In this document: positions 23,023-31,427 of the stretch, one piece after another
Numbering within the stretch: the stretch's first letter is position 1
Layout of the letters: each line of letters begins with the position of its first letter
From: Chitinophaga sp. CB10
GTDB lineage: Bacteria > Bacteroidota > Bacteroidia > Chitinophagales > Chitinophagaceae
DNA length: 64,000 bases
Assembly (NCBI GenBank): GCA_001870995.2
Contig: MLAV02000010.1
Location: forward strand, 62,001 to 126,000
Direction of reading: 5' to 3'
Program-made: the position numbers and the translations under genes
The notes under the pieces: model-generated
What the model saw: the letters and a program-made list of their open reading frames with translations, nothing else
What the model was told of the DNA's origin: nothing
The model's database searches: none

Positions 23023-23562
23023 TCACTCCCCTGCCACCTCCGCCGCCAGCTGCTTATAATAAATAATCGTTCCGGACAACCCGCCATGCGGCTTCAGCGC
23101 AAAGTCCGGTATCACGCCCACTTTCTGAAAGCCCAGCGCCTCGTACAACCCCGCCGCGCCCTCATCCTCCGCCGTGTCCAGCGTAATCAGCGTCCTGCCT
23201 TTTTGCAGCGCTATCTTCTCCGCGGCATGCATCAGCGCGCGGCCTACGCCCTGCCCCCGGTACGCCACCCGCACCATCATCTTCGCTACTTCAGCGCGGT
23301 GCGGCTGGTTAGGCGGACAATTCAGTATAAGCGTCACCGTGCCGATCAGCTTCGCGCCGTCGAAAGCGCCCAGCACCACCCGCTCGCCGGCAATGGCCGC
23401 ATTGATGGACGAACGCCAGAACGCCTGCGCCACATTTTCCTCCAAAGGATGCATAAAGCTTACCGAGCCGCCATTGGCCACGGTTTCAATTAACAGGTCC
23501 GCCAGCGACTGGATAATTTCCGGCGTGTACACCAACGGCGCAATATGGTATCGTGGATTCAT
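23023..23562 (-). CDS. GNAT-family N-acetyltransferase
   Basis: 179 residues with the acetyl-CoA-binding core: VAKMMVRVAYRGQGVGRALM (RGQGVGRAL pyrophosphate loop) followed by TLDTAEDEGAAGLYEALGFQ for motif B. It would transfer acetyl from acetyl-CoA to an amine or amino group. The substrate cannot be read from sequence. It is a single gene, on the same strand as the kinase/Thg1 pair but separated from it by 115 bases with repeats, and divergent from the ECF sigma gene at 23736. Confidence 0.88.
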   Translation of the reverse strand: MNPRYHIAPLVYTPEIIQSLADLLIETVANGGSVSFMHPLEENVAQAFWRSSINAAIAGERVVLGAFDGAKLIGTVTLILNCPPNQPHRAEVAKMMVRVAYRGQGVGRALMHAAEKIALQKGRTLITLDTAEDEGAAGLYEALGFQKVGVIPDFALKPHGGLSGTIIYYKQLAAEVAGE

Positions 23563-23735
23563 TTGAACATTGATTTTTTATTTCTATTTTTAGTTTCAGG
23601 GAGATGGTAATGCCGCGACTAAAATAATAATTACCGGGATGAATGTTATAAAATTATGAAATCAGCCCGCGGCAAACCAGCTGCGTTGACGGAAGAATAT
23701 CCACGACATTATATTTGTGACCAAAATCTATATGG

Positions 23736-24326
23736 ATGAGCGCCCATACCGATACGGAACTATTCCATGCGATAGCAGCGGGCAATGAAAAAGCATTTGA
23801 GCAGCTCTTTTCCAGCTACCGTAATAAAGTTTATACCATTGCCTTAAAGATTACCGGCTCCACAGAGCTGGCGGAAGAAGTATTGCTGGACGTATTCCTG
23901 AAAGTATGGATCAAACGGGAACAGCTCCCCCATATCGAACACTTCAGCGCCTGGCTGTTCACCATCACGCGTAACCGGGTGTTCAAAACGCTGAAGCAAC
24001 AGGCCCTGCACGCTGCGGGCGAAGCCATTACCGGTGACGACGACCTGCTGCTCTCCCATACCCACCACCCCGGCGTGGTGCTGGTAGAAAAAGAATACCG
24101 GCAGGTGCTGCACGAAGCCGTAGCGCAATTATCTCCCCAGCAAAAGAAGGTCTACCACCTCATCAAAGAAAACGGACTTAAACGCGAAGAGGCCGCAGCA
24201 GCGCTCAACCTCTCGCCCGAAACGGTAAAACGCCACCTGGCAGAAGCCATGCACGCCATCCGCACCTATTGCAGCTACCACCTGGGCACGTATGCCGCCA
24301 TCCTGATTATTAAGGAATTGTTATGA
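23736..24326 (+). CDS. ECF sigma-70 factor, FecI-like
   Basis: 196 residues. Region 2 is FEQLFSSYRNKVYTIALKI through LDVFLKVWIKR and FSAWLFTITRNRVF. Region 4 is LSPQQKKVYHLIKENGLKRE plus LNLSPETVKRHL. It should recruit RNA polymerase to the SusC/SusD operon downstream after release by its FecR partner, encoded 84 bases later. It heads a six-gene plus-strand cluster ending at 33452. Confidence 0.93.
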   Translation: MSAHTDTELFHAIAAGNEKAFEQLFSSYRNKVYTIALKITGSTELAEEVLLDVFLKVWIKREQLPHIEHFSAWLFTITRNRVFKTLKQQALHAAGEAITGDDDLLLSHTHHPGVVLVEKEYRQVLHEAVAQLSPQQKKVYHLIKENGLKREEAAAALNLSPETVKRHLAEAMHAIRTYCSYHLGTYAAILIIKELL

Positions 24327-24410
24327 GTCAGTTTTTTTCCTGCCGGCACTGACCCATTTTTTAAATACAGGGATTTCTTTCTATAGACAGGGTCATTCCC
24401 CTTTATCAGT

Positions 24411-25541
24411 ATGGATCATTTTGAATCGCTTTTTCGCCGCTCGCTTACCCATCAGCAAACTGATGCTGAAAAGCAGGAACTGATGGCGCTCATTGCAGCC
24501 GGGCAACACGACGAACAGCTCCTGGAGCTGATCGCCACCGTTATGGCCGAAACCGGCGAAGAAACAGCCGTACCGGACGATAAAGCCGCCGCCATACTAG
24601 CTACCATATTGCAAACGAAAGCCAAACAACGGCATCGCATTCGCCGCATGCTGCGCCTGACCGCCGCTGCCGCCGCTGTACTGCTGATCGCCGGCGCTGC
24701 ATGGTGGCTGCTCCCCCGCCAACGGCCTACCGCAAAACAGGGACATGCCTTAACGCAAGCGCCCATCACCGCGCCGCATAACAGCGCCCTACTCATCACC
24801 GGCGATGGCCGCCGCATTCCGCTCGACAGCCTGCAACAAGGTATGGTAGATACCGCGGGCGCGCAGTTCCGGCTGGCAGCCGGCAGCATCGCCTATAACG
24901 GCCAGGGCGACGCGGCTACTTTCAACACGCTGGCCACACCGCGGGGCCGGACCTTCCACCTGCGGCTCCCCGATGGCTCCGAAGTATGGCTCAACGCCGC
25001 CAGCACGCTCACCTACCCTACCCGCTTTACCGGCAACAACAGGGAGGTACAGCTGGATGGGGAAGCCTACTTTGAAATCGCCGCCGCCACGCAACCATTC
25101 TTCGTTAAAACGCCCGGCGCCGTTGTGAAAGTGCTGGGAACCGGCTTTAACGTAAATGCATATACGGATAATCACCACACCATTACCACCCTGCTGCACG
25201 GCGCTGTCAACATAGCCGCCGGCACGCGGCAGGCGCTGCTCCGCCCCGGCCAGCAGGCACAGGTAACGGATCAGGATATACGCATCAGCCCTGCGGACAC
25301 CAGCAGCGCCATTGCGTGGAAATCAGGCAGGTTCAGCTTCTCCGGAGCCGGCATCGGCACGGTCATGAACGAACTGCAACGATGGTATGATATAGATGTT
25401 AAATATGAAAACGGTATTCCTGACATCAGGTTTGAAGGCAAATTAGAACGGAACCTTCCGCTGGAACACGTACTGCACATACTGGAGATCTCAAATGTGC
25501 ATTACCGCCTCGAAGGAAGGACCGTCATTATCACACAGTAA
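24411..25541 (+). CDS. FecR-type anti-sigma factor
   Basis: 376 residues. An N-terminal cytoplasmic part (about 1-75) is followed by a membrane segment (AAAAVLLIAGAAWWLL, about 83-101) and the periplasmic FecR domain (PRGRTFHLRLPDGSEVWLNA, LDGEAYFEIAA, VLGTGFNVNAY). The C-terminal DUF4974-like part (AWKSGRFSFSGAGIGTVMNE, LERNLPLEHVLHILEISNV) contacts the N-terminal STN domain of the SusC encoded next. It transmits the transport signal to the sigma factor just upstream. Confidence 0.95.
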   Translation: MDHFESLFRRSLTHQQTDAEKQELMALIAAGQHDEQLLELIATVMAETGEETAVPDDKAAAILATILQTKAKQRHRIRRMLRLTAAAAAVLLIAGAAWWLLPRQRPTAKQGHALTQAPITAPHNSALLITGDGRRIPLDSLQQGMVDTAGAQFRLAAGSIAYNGQGDAATFNTLATPRGRTFHLRLPDGSEVWLNAASTLTYPTRFTGNNREVQLDGEAYFEIAAATQPFFVKTPGAVVKVLGTGFNVNAYTDNHHTITTLLHGAVNIAAGTRQALLRPGQQAQVTDQDIRISPADTSSAIAWKSGRFSFSGAGIGTVMNELQRWYDIDVKYENGIPDIRFEGKLERNLPLEHVLHILEISNVHYRLEGRTVIITQ

Positions 25542-25631
25542 AATTACCTTAAACAAGCGCCGGCCATCCTGCATCTACCAATGCAGCTGCTACCGCCATG
25601 CCTGTAACAATCCAAAAATCTACACAACATA

Positions 25632-28600
25632 ATGCTTGCAACAACCACCTATTCACCACGATCGCTGTTCAGCGCCGCCGGCAGCCTGCTGCTGGCGCTC
25701 GCCCTCTGCCTGCATGTACAGGCAGGCGCTATGGGCCAACAGGTCAGCATCTCCGGCAAGAAGCTCTCCTTCCGGGAAATCTTCCGGCAGCTGGAAAAGC
25801 AAACCGACTACGTCGTCTTCTACAACACCGCCCTGCTGGAAAACACCACGCCGGTGGATGTAGACGCCCGTAACATGGAGGTGAGGGACTTCCTCCGCAC
25901 CGTGATGGCCAGCCAGCCCATTGACTTCGAGATCAATGCCAAAACCATCACCATCAAACAAAAGCCTGCACCCGCGCTGCCCATCCTCCCTTTGCCGGCA
26001 CGCAAAGACCCGCCCGTAAAAGGAAAGGTCACCGACGAAGACGGTAACCCGCTCCCCGGCGCCACCGTAGCCGTTGCGGGCGCCAGCCGCGGCGTACAAA
26101 CGAATGAAAAAGGAGAATTCACCATCGAAGCCGGCGCTAAAGCTACGCTGATGGTGACCTACATCGGCTTCGACCGGAAGCTGATCCCCCTGGCGGACGT
26201 GACGCAGCCGCTGCACATCCGCCTCAGCGCTACTAATCAGAAGATGAACGAAGTGGTAGTGATCGGGTACGGAGCGGTCGCTAAAAAGGACCTCACCGGC
26301 GCCGTGTCTACCGTACGTACGGCGGACCTGGAAGGCATACCCGCACCCCGGGTAGACCAGATGCTGCAAGGCCGCATCGCCGGCGCTGAAATCGTGTCCG
26401 CCGACGGGGAGCCCGGCTCCGGCACCTCCATCCGCATCCGCGGTACACGCAGCATCAGCGCCAGCAACGAGCCGCTGTTTATCGTGGACGGCCTCATGGA
26501 CGGTATCACCAGCCTCAATGAACTCAACCCGTCCGACATCGCCAGCATCAACGTACTGAAAGATGCTTCCTCCACCGCCATCTACGGTTCCCGCGGGAGC
26601 AACGGGGTCATCATCATCACCACCAAATCCGGCGCTAACAGGATGGGCAAAACGAATTTCAACTTCCGGGCGGACCTCGGCCGCTCCGAGCTGCCCCGCT
26701 TCCTGGACCTGATGAATGCCACGGAATTCGCGCAACTGCAAAACGACCGCTATTATTTCGCCAGCACAGCCAATCAAACGAAGCCGCTGGAAGAATATCC
26801 CTACCCTGATCCGTTGAGCCTCGGGGAAGGCACCAACTGGACGGACGTGATCACCCGCAAAGCGCCTTATCAAAACTATACCCTCTCCGCCAACGGGGGC
26901 GATAAAGGCACCCAATACTACTTTTCGCTTAACTACAATAACAACCAGGGCATCATCCTCAACAGCGGCATGCAACGCTACCAGGCGCGCCTCAACCTGG
27001 ACCGTACCATCAGCAAGTATGTAAAGGCAGGCATCCGCTTCAACTATTCGCAGCTGGCCCGTAAGCTCAATAACGTGGACGTGGGCACGAGTACGCTCTG
27101 GTACAGGTCCACCATCTTCCTGGCGCCTACTATTGCGCCGTACAAACCGGACGGCAGCTATAACGACTGGAACACGCAGTGGTACACCGGTACCCTGTTC
27201 GACTCCCCGCTGGCCAATGCGGAACTGAAGAAAAATAATTCGCTGGAAAAGAGCCTCAGCTCCATGGCCTACCTGGAAATCACGCCGGTAAAGAATGTGC
27301 TGATCCGCTCCACCGTATCCTACACCGATTACAGTAAGGACGACGACCAGTTCTTCCCTTCCACGCTGCCATCCAGGGCAAACGCCAACACCGGCGCTTA
27401 CGCCTACAAACGCGCCTACGGGGAAAACAACCTGCTCAACGAAAACACCATTACCTATAAAAAATCATGGAACCGGGTACATAACTTCGATGCGATGTAT
27501 GGCTTCACCATGCAGCAAAAAAAGTTTGTGAACCTCTCCGCCAGCGGTAACGGTTATTTCATTGACGACATTGAAACGAACGACCTCGCGGCGCTGCCTT
27601 CCAAGGAAACAATCAACATCGGTTCCCTGCTGGAAAACCTCGGCCGCATGTCGCACCTGGCGCGTATTAACTACAACTACCGCAGCAAATACTACCTGAC
27701 GGTGACAGGCCGCGCGGACGGCGCTTCCAACTTTGCCAGCAACAACAAATGGGCTTACTTCCCCTCCGCGGCATTTAAGTGGAATGTGCTGAATGAAAAC
27801 TTTATGAAACGCTTCCGGGATATCGACGAACTGGGTATCCGCCTTAGCGCAGGCGTTTCAGGAAATGACGCTATCGCGCGCTACCAGTCCATGGCCAGGA
27901 TGGCTTCTACCTCAGGCGGGTACCTGTTTGATGGTGGCCAGCCAGTGGCATATTACCCTCAGCGTATTGAGAACGAAGGTCTGACCTGGGAACGGACCTC
28001 TTCTCTGAACGCGGGATTAGATCTTTCCCTCTATAAAAGAAGAGTAGACATCACATTGGATGTTTATAGCAGTAAAACTTCAGACCTGCTGCTGACGGTG
28101 CAATTGCCTACCCACACCGGCTTTAATACCCGCCTGGCGAATATTGGCAAGACTTCCAACAAGGGTATTGAACTGAGCATCAACACGGAAAATATCCGTA
28201 GCAAAAACTTTTCCTGGAGCAGCACGCTGACGTTTGCCCACAACAAGCAAATGGTGGAAGACATCGGCGGACTCGATCGTGTATCCGTGTACGATAACCC
28301 TTACGGCTCCCAATATATGATGTACGGCTATGTGAAGGGCGAGCCGCTGAACGCGCTCTGGGGCATGCAATATGCCGGCGTGTGGAAGAGCCAGGCAGAA
28401 ATTGACCAGGACAAAAAAGATAAAAAATACGCTTCCGCCTCTACGGCGTTTTACCAACCGGGCCGCCAGCGCTATATTGATCAAAACCACGACGGCCTGC
28501 TGGATAATAATGACCTCGTGTACCTCGGCAACGCCGATCCGGACCTCTACGGCGGCATCCAGAACACCTTCCGCATCCGGAAGCTGCAGGTATCCTTTTA

Positions 28601-29030
28601 TTTCAACTACAGCATCGGCGGAAAGATTTATAATCCGACGGAACTGTTTATGGGCACGGGTACTTACCTGAGTAACCAGTACCGCTACATGGTGAACGCC
28701 TGGCATCCTGTGCGTAACCCAACGTCCGACTATCCCCGGGCGGATTCCAAGGACGACATACCGAACGACCGTTTTGTACACGACGCCTCCTTTTTGCGGT
28801 TCAAGAATTTTACCATCGCCTACCCGTTTGACCTGAGCAGGGTGACGAACAAAAAGCTGCAATCCCTTTCCCTGTCAGTAGGCGGTAACAATATGGCGCT
28901 GTGGAAACATTACAACGGCTACGATCCGGAAGTATCCACGCAGAGCAGCGGCTCCACCATCCGGCGTATGGACAATGGCGCCTATCCGTCCAGCCGCACG
29001 TTCACCTTTGGCGCCGAACTGAAATTTTAA
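25632..29030 (+). CDS. SusC/RagA-type TonB-dependent transporter with STN signalling domain
   Basis: 1132 residues. After a signal peptide (up to about 37), an STN domain (SISGKKLSFREIFRQLEKQT, about 38-115) provides the link to FecR. A carboxypeptidase-regulatory-like domain follows (KGKVTDEDGNPLPGATVAVA), then a TonB-box/plug start (NEVVVIGYGAVAKKDLTGAV), and a large beta-barrel ending in aromatic F (TFTFGAELKF). It imports ligand across the outer membrane with the SusD at 29042. The cargo is not obvious, but two downstream genes point to a phosphoester-containing substrate. Confidence 0.96.
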   Translation: MLATTTYSPRSLFSAAGSLLLALALCLHVQAGAMGQQVSISGKKLSFREIFRQLEKQTDYVVFYNTALLENTTPVDVDARNMEVRDFLRTVMASQPIDFEINAKTITIKQKPAPALPILPLPARKDPPVKGKVTDEDGNPLPGATVAVAGASRGVQTNEKGEFTIEAGAKATLMVTYIGFDRKLIPLADVTQPLHIRLSATNQKMNEVVVIGYGAVAKKDLTGAVSTVRTADLEGIPAPRVDQMLQGRIAGAEIVSADGEPGSGTSIRIRGTRSISASNEPLFIVDGLMDGITSLNELNPSDIASINVLKDASSTAIYGSRGSNGVIIITTKSGANRMGKTNFNFRADLGRSELPRFLDLMNATEFAQLQNDRYYFASTANQTKPLEEYPYPDPLSLGEGTNWTDVITRKAPYQNYTLSANGGDKGTQYYFSLNYNNNQGIILNSGMQRYQARLNLDRTISKYVKAGIRFNYSQLARKLNNVDVGTSTLWYRSTIFLAPTIAPYKPDGSYNDWNTQWYTGTLFDSPLANAELKKNNSLEKSLSSMAYLEITPVKNVLIRSTVSYTDYSKDDDQFFPSTLPSRANANTGAYAYKRAYGENNLLNENTITYKKSWNRVHNFDAMYGFTMQQKKFVNLSASGNGYFIDDIETNDLAALPSKETINIGSLLENLGRMSHLARINYNYRSKYYLTVTGRADGASNFASNNKWAYFPSAAFKWNVLNENFMKRFRDIDELGIRLSAGVSGNDAIARYQSMARMASTSGGYLFDGGQPVAYYPQRIENEGLTWERTSSLNAGLDLSLYKRRVDITLDVYSSKTSDLLLTVQLPTHTGFNTRLANIGKTSNKGIELSINTENIRSKNFSWSSTLTFAHNKQMVEDIGGLDRVSVYDNPYGSQYMMYGYVKGEPLNALWGMQYAGVWKSQAEIDQDKKDKKYASASTAFYQPGRQRYIDQNHDGLLDNNDLVYLGNADPDLYGGIQNTFRIRKLQVSFYFNYSIGGKIYNPTELFMGTGTYLSNQYRYMVNAWHPVRNPTSDYPRADSKDDIPNDRFVHDASFLRFKNFTIAYPFDLSRVTNKKLQSLSLSVGGNNMALWKHYNGYDPEVSTQSSGSTIRRMDNGAYPSSRTFTFGAELKF

Positions 29031-29041
29031 ACAGCATCGAC

Positions 29042-30538
29042 ATGAAACGAAATATTTTTCTCCTGTTACTGGCAGCCGCTTCCCTGCTGAGCGGTTGTAA
29101 AAAACTACTGGAAGAAGAGCCTTCCAGCTTTGTGAGCCCGGATACTTTTTTTGAGTCGGAAAACCAGTGCGTGGCAGCGTTGAACGGTTGCTATATCCCG
29201 CTGACAAGCGTGTTTATTCCGGACCTGATGATCAGCCTGGAAGGCGCTACAGACCTCGCGTTCCTGAACTCTTCGTTTATTGATGCCCGTTACGAAATAT
29301 CGCCCGCCAACCCCGGCATGGGAGACAACATCTGGACGGCCTGCTACCAGGGCGTGATGTATTGCAATGCGGCGGTGTATGGCATTGAAAACGCGACCAT
29401 CCCTGCGGAGAAGAAGCCGCCTTTAAAAGCGGAGGCGGTAGCATTGCGGGCCTTGTACTATTATGTGCTGACCAGCACCTTCAACGATGTGCCGTTTTAC
29501 ACGCAGCCGGTCAACAGCTTAAATGCCCTGAACGAAATCAAGAAAATCGGCCGCATGGATGCGAAGGCCACCCGCGATTCCCTGATCCGGGAGTTGCAGA
29601 CCTATGCGCCTTACCTGCCGCAGAAGCGGACTTCCGACGTGCCGCAAAATCGTATATCCGCTCCGTTTGCCTGGATGCTGATCGGCAAAATGGCCCTCTG
29701 GAACAAGGAGTACGAAGTATGCAGCGCCGCCATGGAGGAGATCCGCAAGATTTACGGACAGCTGGCGCAGTACCCGCTGACGGATACCTGGTTCCGGAAT
29801 AAGAACAAGCCGGAATCCATCTTCGAGGTGCAGTACACCTGGTCCGTTACCGGGTTGAAAAAGACTACCTCTACGGCCGCTTACTTTACGCCCACCAAAA
29901 CTTCCGGCACCAGCATTTACGACGGGGTGGACATTCCGGAACTGGGCAGCAAAGCCAATCCGTTTACCAGCATCACGCCAACGGAATACTTCATGAGCCT
30001 CTACACGGTTACGGACCCACGCCGCGAGATCATTCTCGCTTACAGCTACAACGGCAGCTATTTCAAAAGGCCCATGCAAAATAACGGCACCGGCAAAGCC
30101 TGGATGGGCCCTAAGTTCTGGTGCCCGGGTATGGACAACATTGCCGACGGTAACAACCAGAAAGTATTCCGCTATGCGGACGCCCTGCTGATGCTCGCTG
30201 AATCCGCCAACGAAACCGGCAACACCGCGCTGGCCATGCAATGCCTCAACGAGGTGAAAAGCAGGGCGGAAGCAGATGCCGTACTCACGGCCTATCCCGG
30301 CAAAGCTGAATTTTTCCAGGAAGTGAAAAAAGAGCGGGCCCGCGAGCTGATGGGCGAATACGGCCGCAAGTGGGACCTGGTACGCTGGGGGACGTTCTTT
30401 GCAGATGTAAGCGCAACGTCGGCGAGCGAGTTCCCGGTGATGCAGGCGAACCTCAGGCCGTATCATGAGTATTACCCGATACCGGATAAGGAAGTGGTGC
30501 GCTCAGGGGGAATTTTGACGAATCCGGCGTATAAATAA
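29042..30538 (+). CDS. SusD/RagB-type outer-membrane lipoprotein
   Basis: 498 residues from the ATG at 29042, chosen because it gives a proper lipoprotein signal (LLLAAASLLSGC, lipidated Cys near residue 18) and lies 11 bases after the SusC stop. SusD features are EEEPSSFVSPDTFFESENQC, the TPR-like ALRALYYYVL region, and the C-terminal FRYADALLMLAESANETGN with KKERARELMGEYGRKWDLVRW. It covers the SusC barrel and captures ligand. Confidence 0.95.
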   Translation: MKRNIFLLLLAAASLLSGCKKLLEEEPSSFVSPDTFFESENQCVAALNGCYIPLTSVFIPDLMISLEGATDLAFLNSSFIDARYEISPANPGMGDNIWTACYQGVMYCNAAVYGIENATIPAEKKPPLKAEAVALRALYYYVLTSTFNDVPFYTQPVNSLNALNEIKKIGRMDAKATRDSLIRELQTYAPYLPQKRTSDVPQNRISAPFAWMLIGKMALWNKEYEVCSAAMEEIRKIYGQLAQYPLTDTWFRNKNKPESIFEVQYTWSVTGLKKTTSTAAYFTPTKTSGTSIYDGVDIPELGSKANPFTSITPTEYFMSLYTVTDPRREIILAYSYNGSYFKRPMQNNGTGKAWMGPKFWCPGMDNIADGNNQKVFRYADALLMLAESANETGNTALAMQCLNEVKSRAEADAVLTAYPGKAEFFQEVKKERARELMGEYGRKWDLVRWGTFFADVSATSASEFPVMQANLRPYHEYYPIPDKEVVRSGGILTNPAYK

Positions 30539-30584
30539 TACAAATATCGCCATGCTTACCCATCCAACTTATAAACAATCACAC

Positions 30585-31424
30585 ATGAAAAAACTTATCA
30601 GCGCTATCATACTCCTGACCATCCTCTGCCTGAAACAAACGGCCTACGCCCAGCAGCCCCTCAAGGTCCTGAGCTACAACATCCTCGAAGGCATGGTCAC
30701 TGATACGACCAAAGGCAAACAGGTATTCGTCAACTGGATCAAAAAATTTGATCCGGACATCCTTGCCTTGCAGGAATGCAACGGGTTTACCCAGAAGTCG
30801 CTCGAAGAACTGGCCGCCTCATGGGGCCACCCGTATGCCGTGATCGTAAAAGAGAACGGCTACCCTACCGGCCTTACTTCCAGGTACCCTATTGCGGGCA
30901 TCCGCAAGATCAATGAAAACATGACCCATGGCTTCATTATGGCGAAGGTGAAAGACTACAACATCGTGGTACTGCACCTGAACCCGCACCGGTATAAAAA
31001 ACGCCGGCAGGAAATTGCCGCCGTGATGGACAACATTGCCCTGGAGCCGAATAAGAACAACTGGATCATCATGGGCGATTTCAACTCCAACACGCCGCAG
31101 GAAAAGTACCGGCTGGATACCGTGCGCATATTGGAGCGCAACCTGGCGGCGATGAAGAAAAATCCCCTGATCGAAAACATGGTGGACGGGAAATTTATCG
31201 ATTACAATACCCAGCAGCAGGTGCTGGACGCCGGCTTCGTGGATGCGGCCTTTGAGTACAGCCGCCGCGGTGGCAGCGATTCCATCCGCAGTAATAGTCG
31301 CATCGATTACATCTACCTCAGTAAAAACCTGGCGAAGAAAGTACTCCGTTGCCACTTCATCTACGATGACTTCACGGCCAAATATTCCGACCACAGGCCC
31401 ATCTACCTGGAAATTAAAAAATAA
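30585..31424 (+). CDS. Secreted endonuclease/exonuclease/phosphatase-family protein
   Basis: 279 residues from the ATG at 30585, preferred over 30552 because MKKLISAIILLTILCLKQ is a proper signal peptide. The EEP fold is clear: LKVLSYNILEG (N-terminal Asn), LALQECNGF (metal-binding Glu), VLHLNPHRYKKRR, IIMGDFNSNTP (Asp/Asn), SRIDYIYLS, and YSDHRPIYLEIKK (the final Asp-His). Members hydrolyse phosphodiesters in DNA, RNA, sphingomyelin or inositol phosphates. Being exported and co-transcribed with a SusC/SusD pair, it probably processes an extracellular phosphodiester polymer or lipid for uptake. Confidence 0.9.
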   Translation: MKKLISAIILLTILCLKQTAYAQQPLKVLSYNILEGMVTDTTKGKQVFVNWIKKFDPDILALQECNGFTQKSLEELAASWGHPYAVIVKENGYPTGLTSRYPIAGIRKINENMTHGFIMAKVKDYNIVVLHLNPHRYKKRRQEIAAVMDNIALEPNKNNWIIMGDFNSNTPQEKYRLDTVRILERNLAAMKKNPLIENMVDGKFIDYNTQQQVLDAGFVDAAFEYSRRGGSDSIRSNSRIDYIYLSKNLAKKVLRCHFIYDDFTAKYSDHRPIYLEIKK

Positions 31425-31427
31425 ATT

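Noticed and set aside
25653..26975. 440-codon open frame antisense to the first SusC gene
   Set aside because: It lies opposite a clear SusC; composition (many Gly, Val, Asp, Arg) is what GC-rich SusC DNA yields in reverse. No motif.
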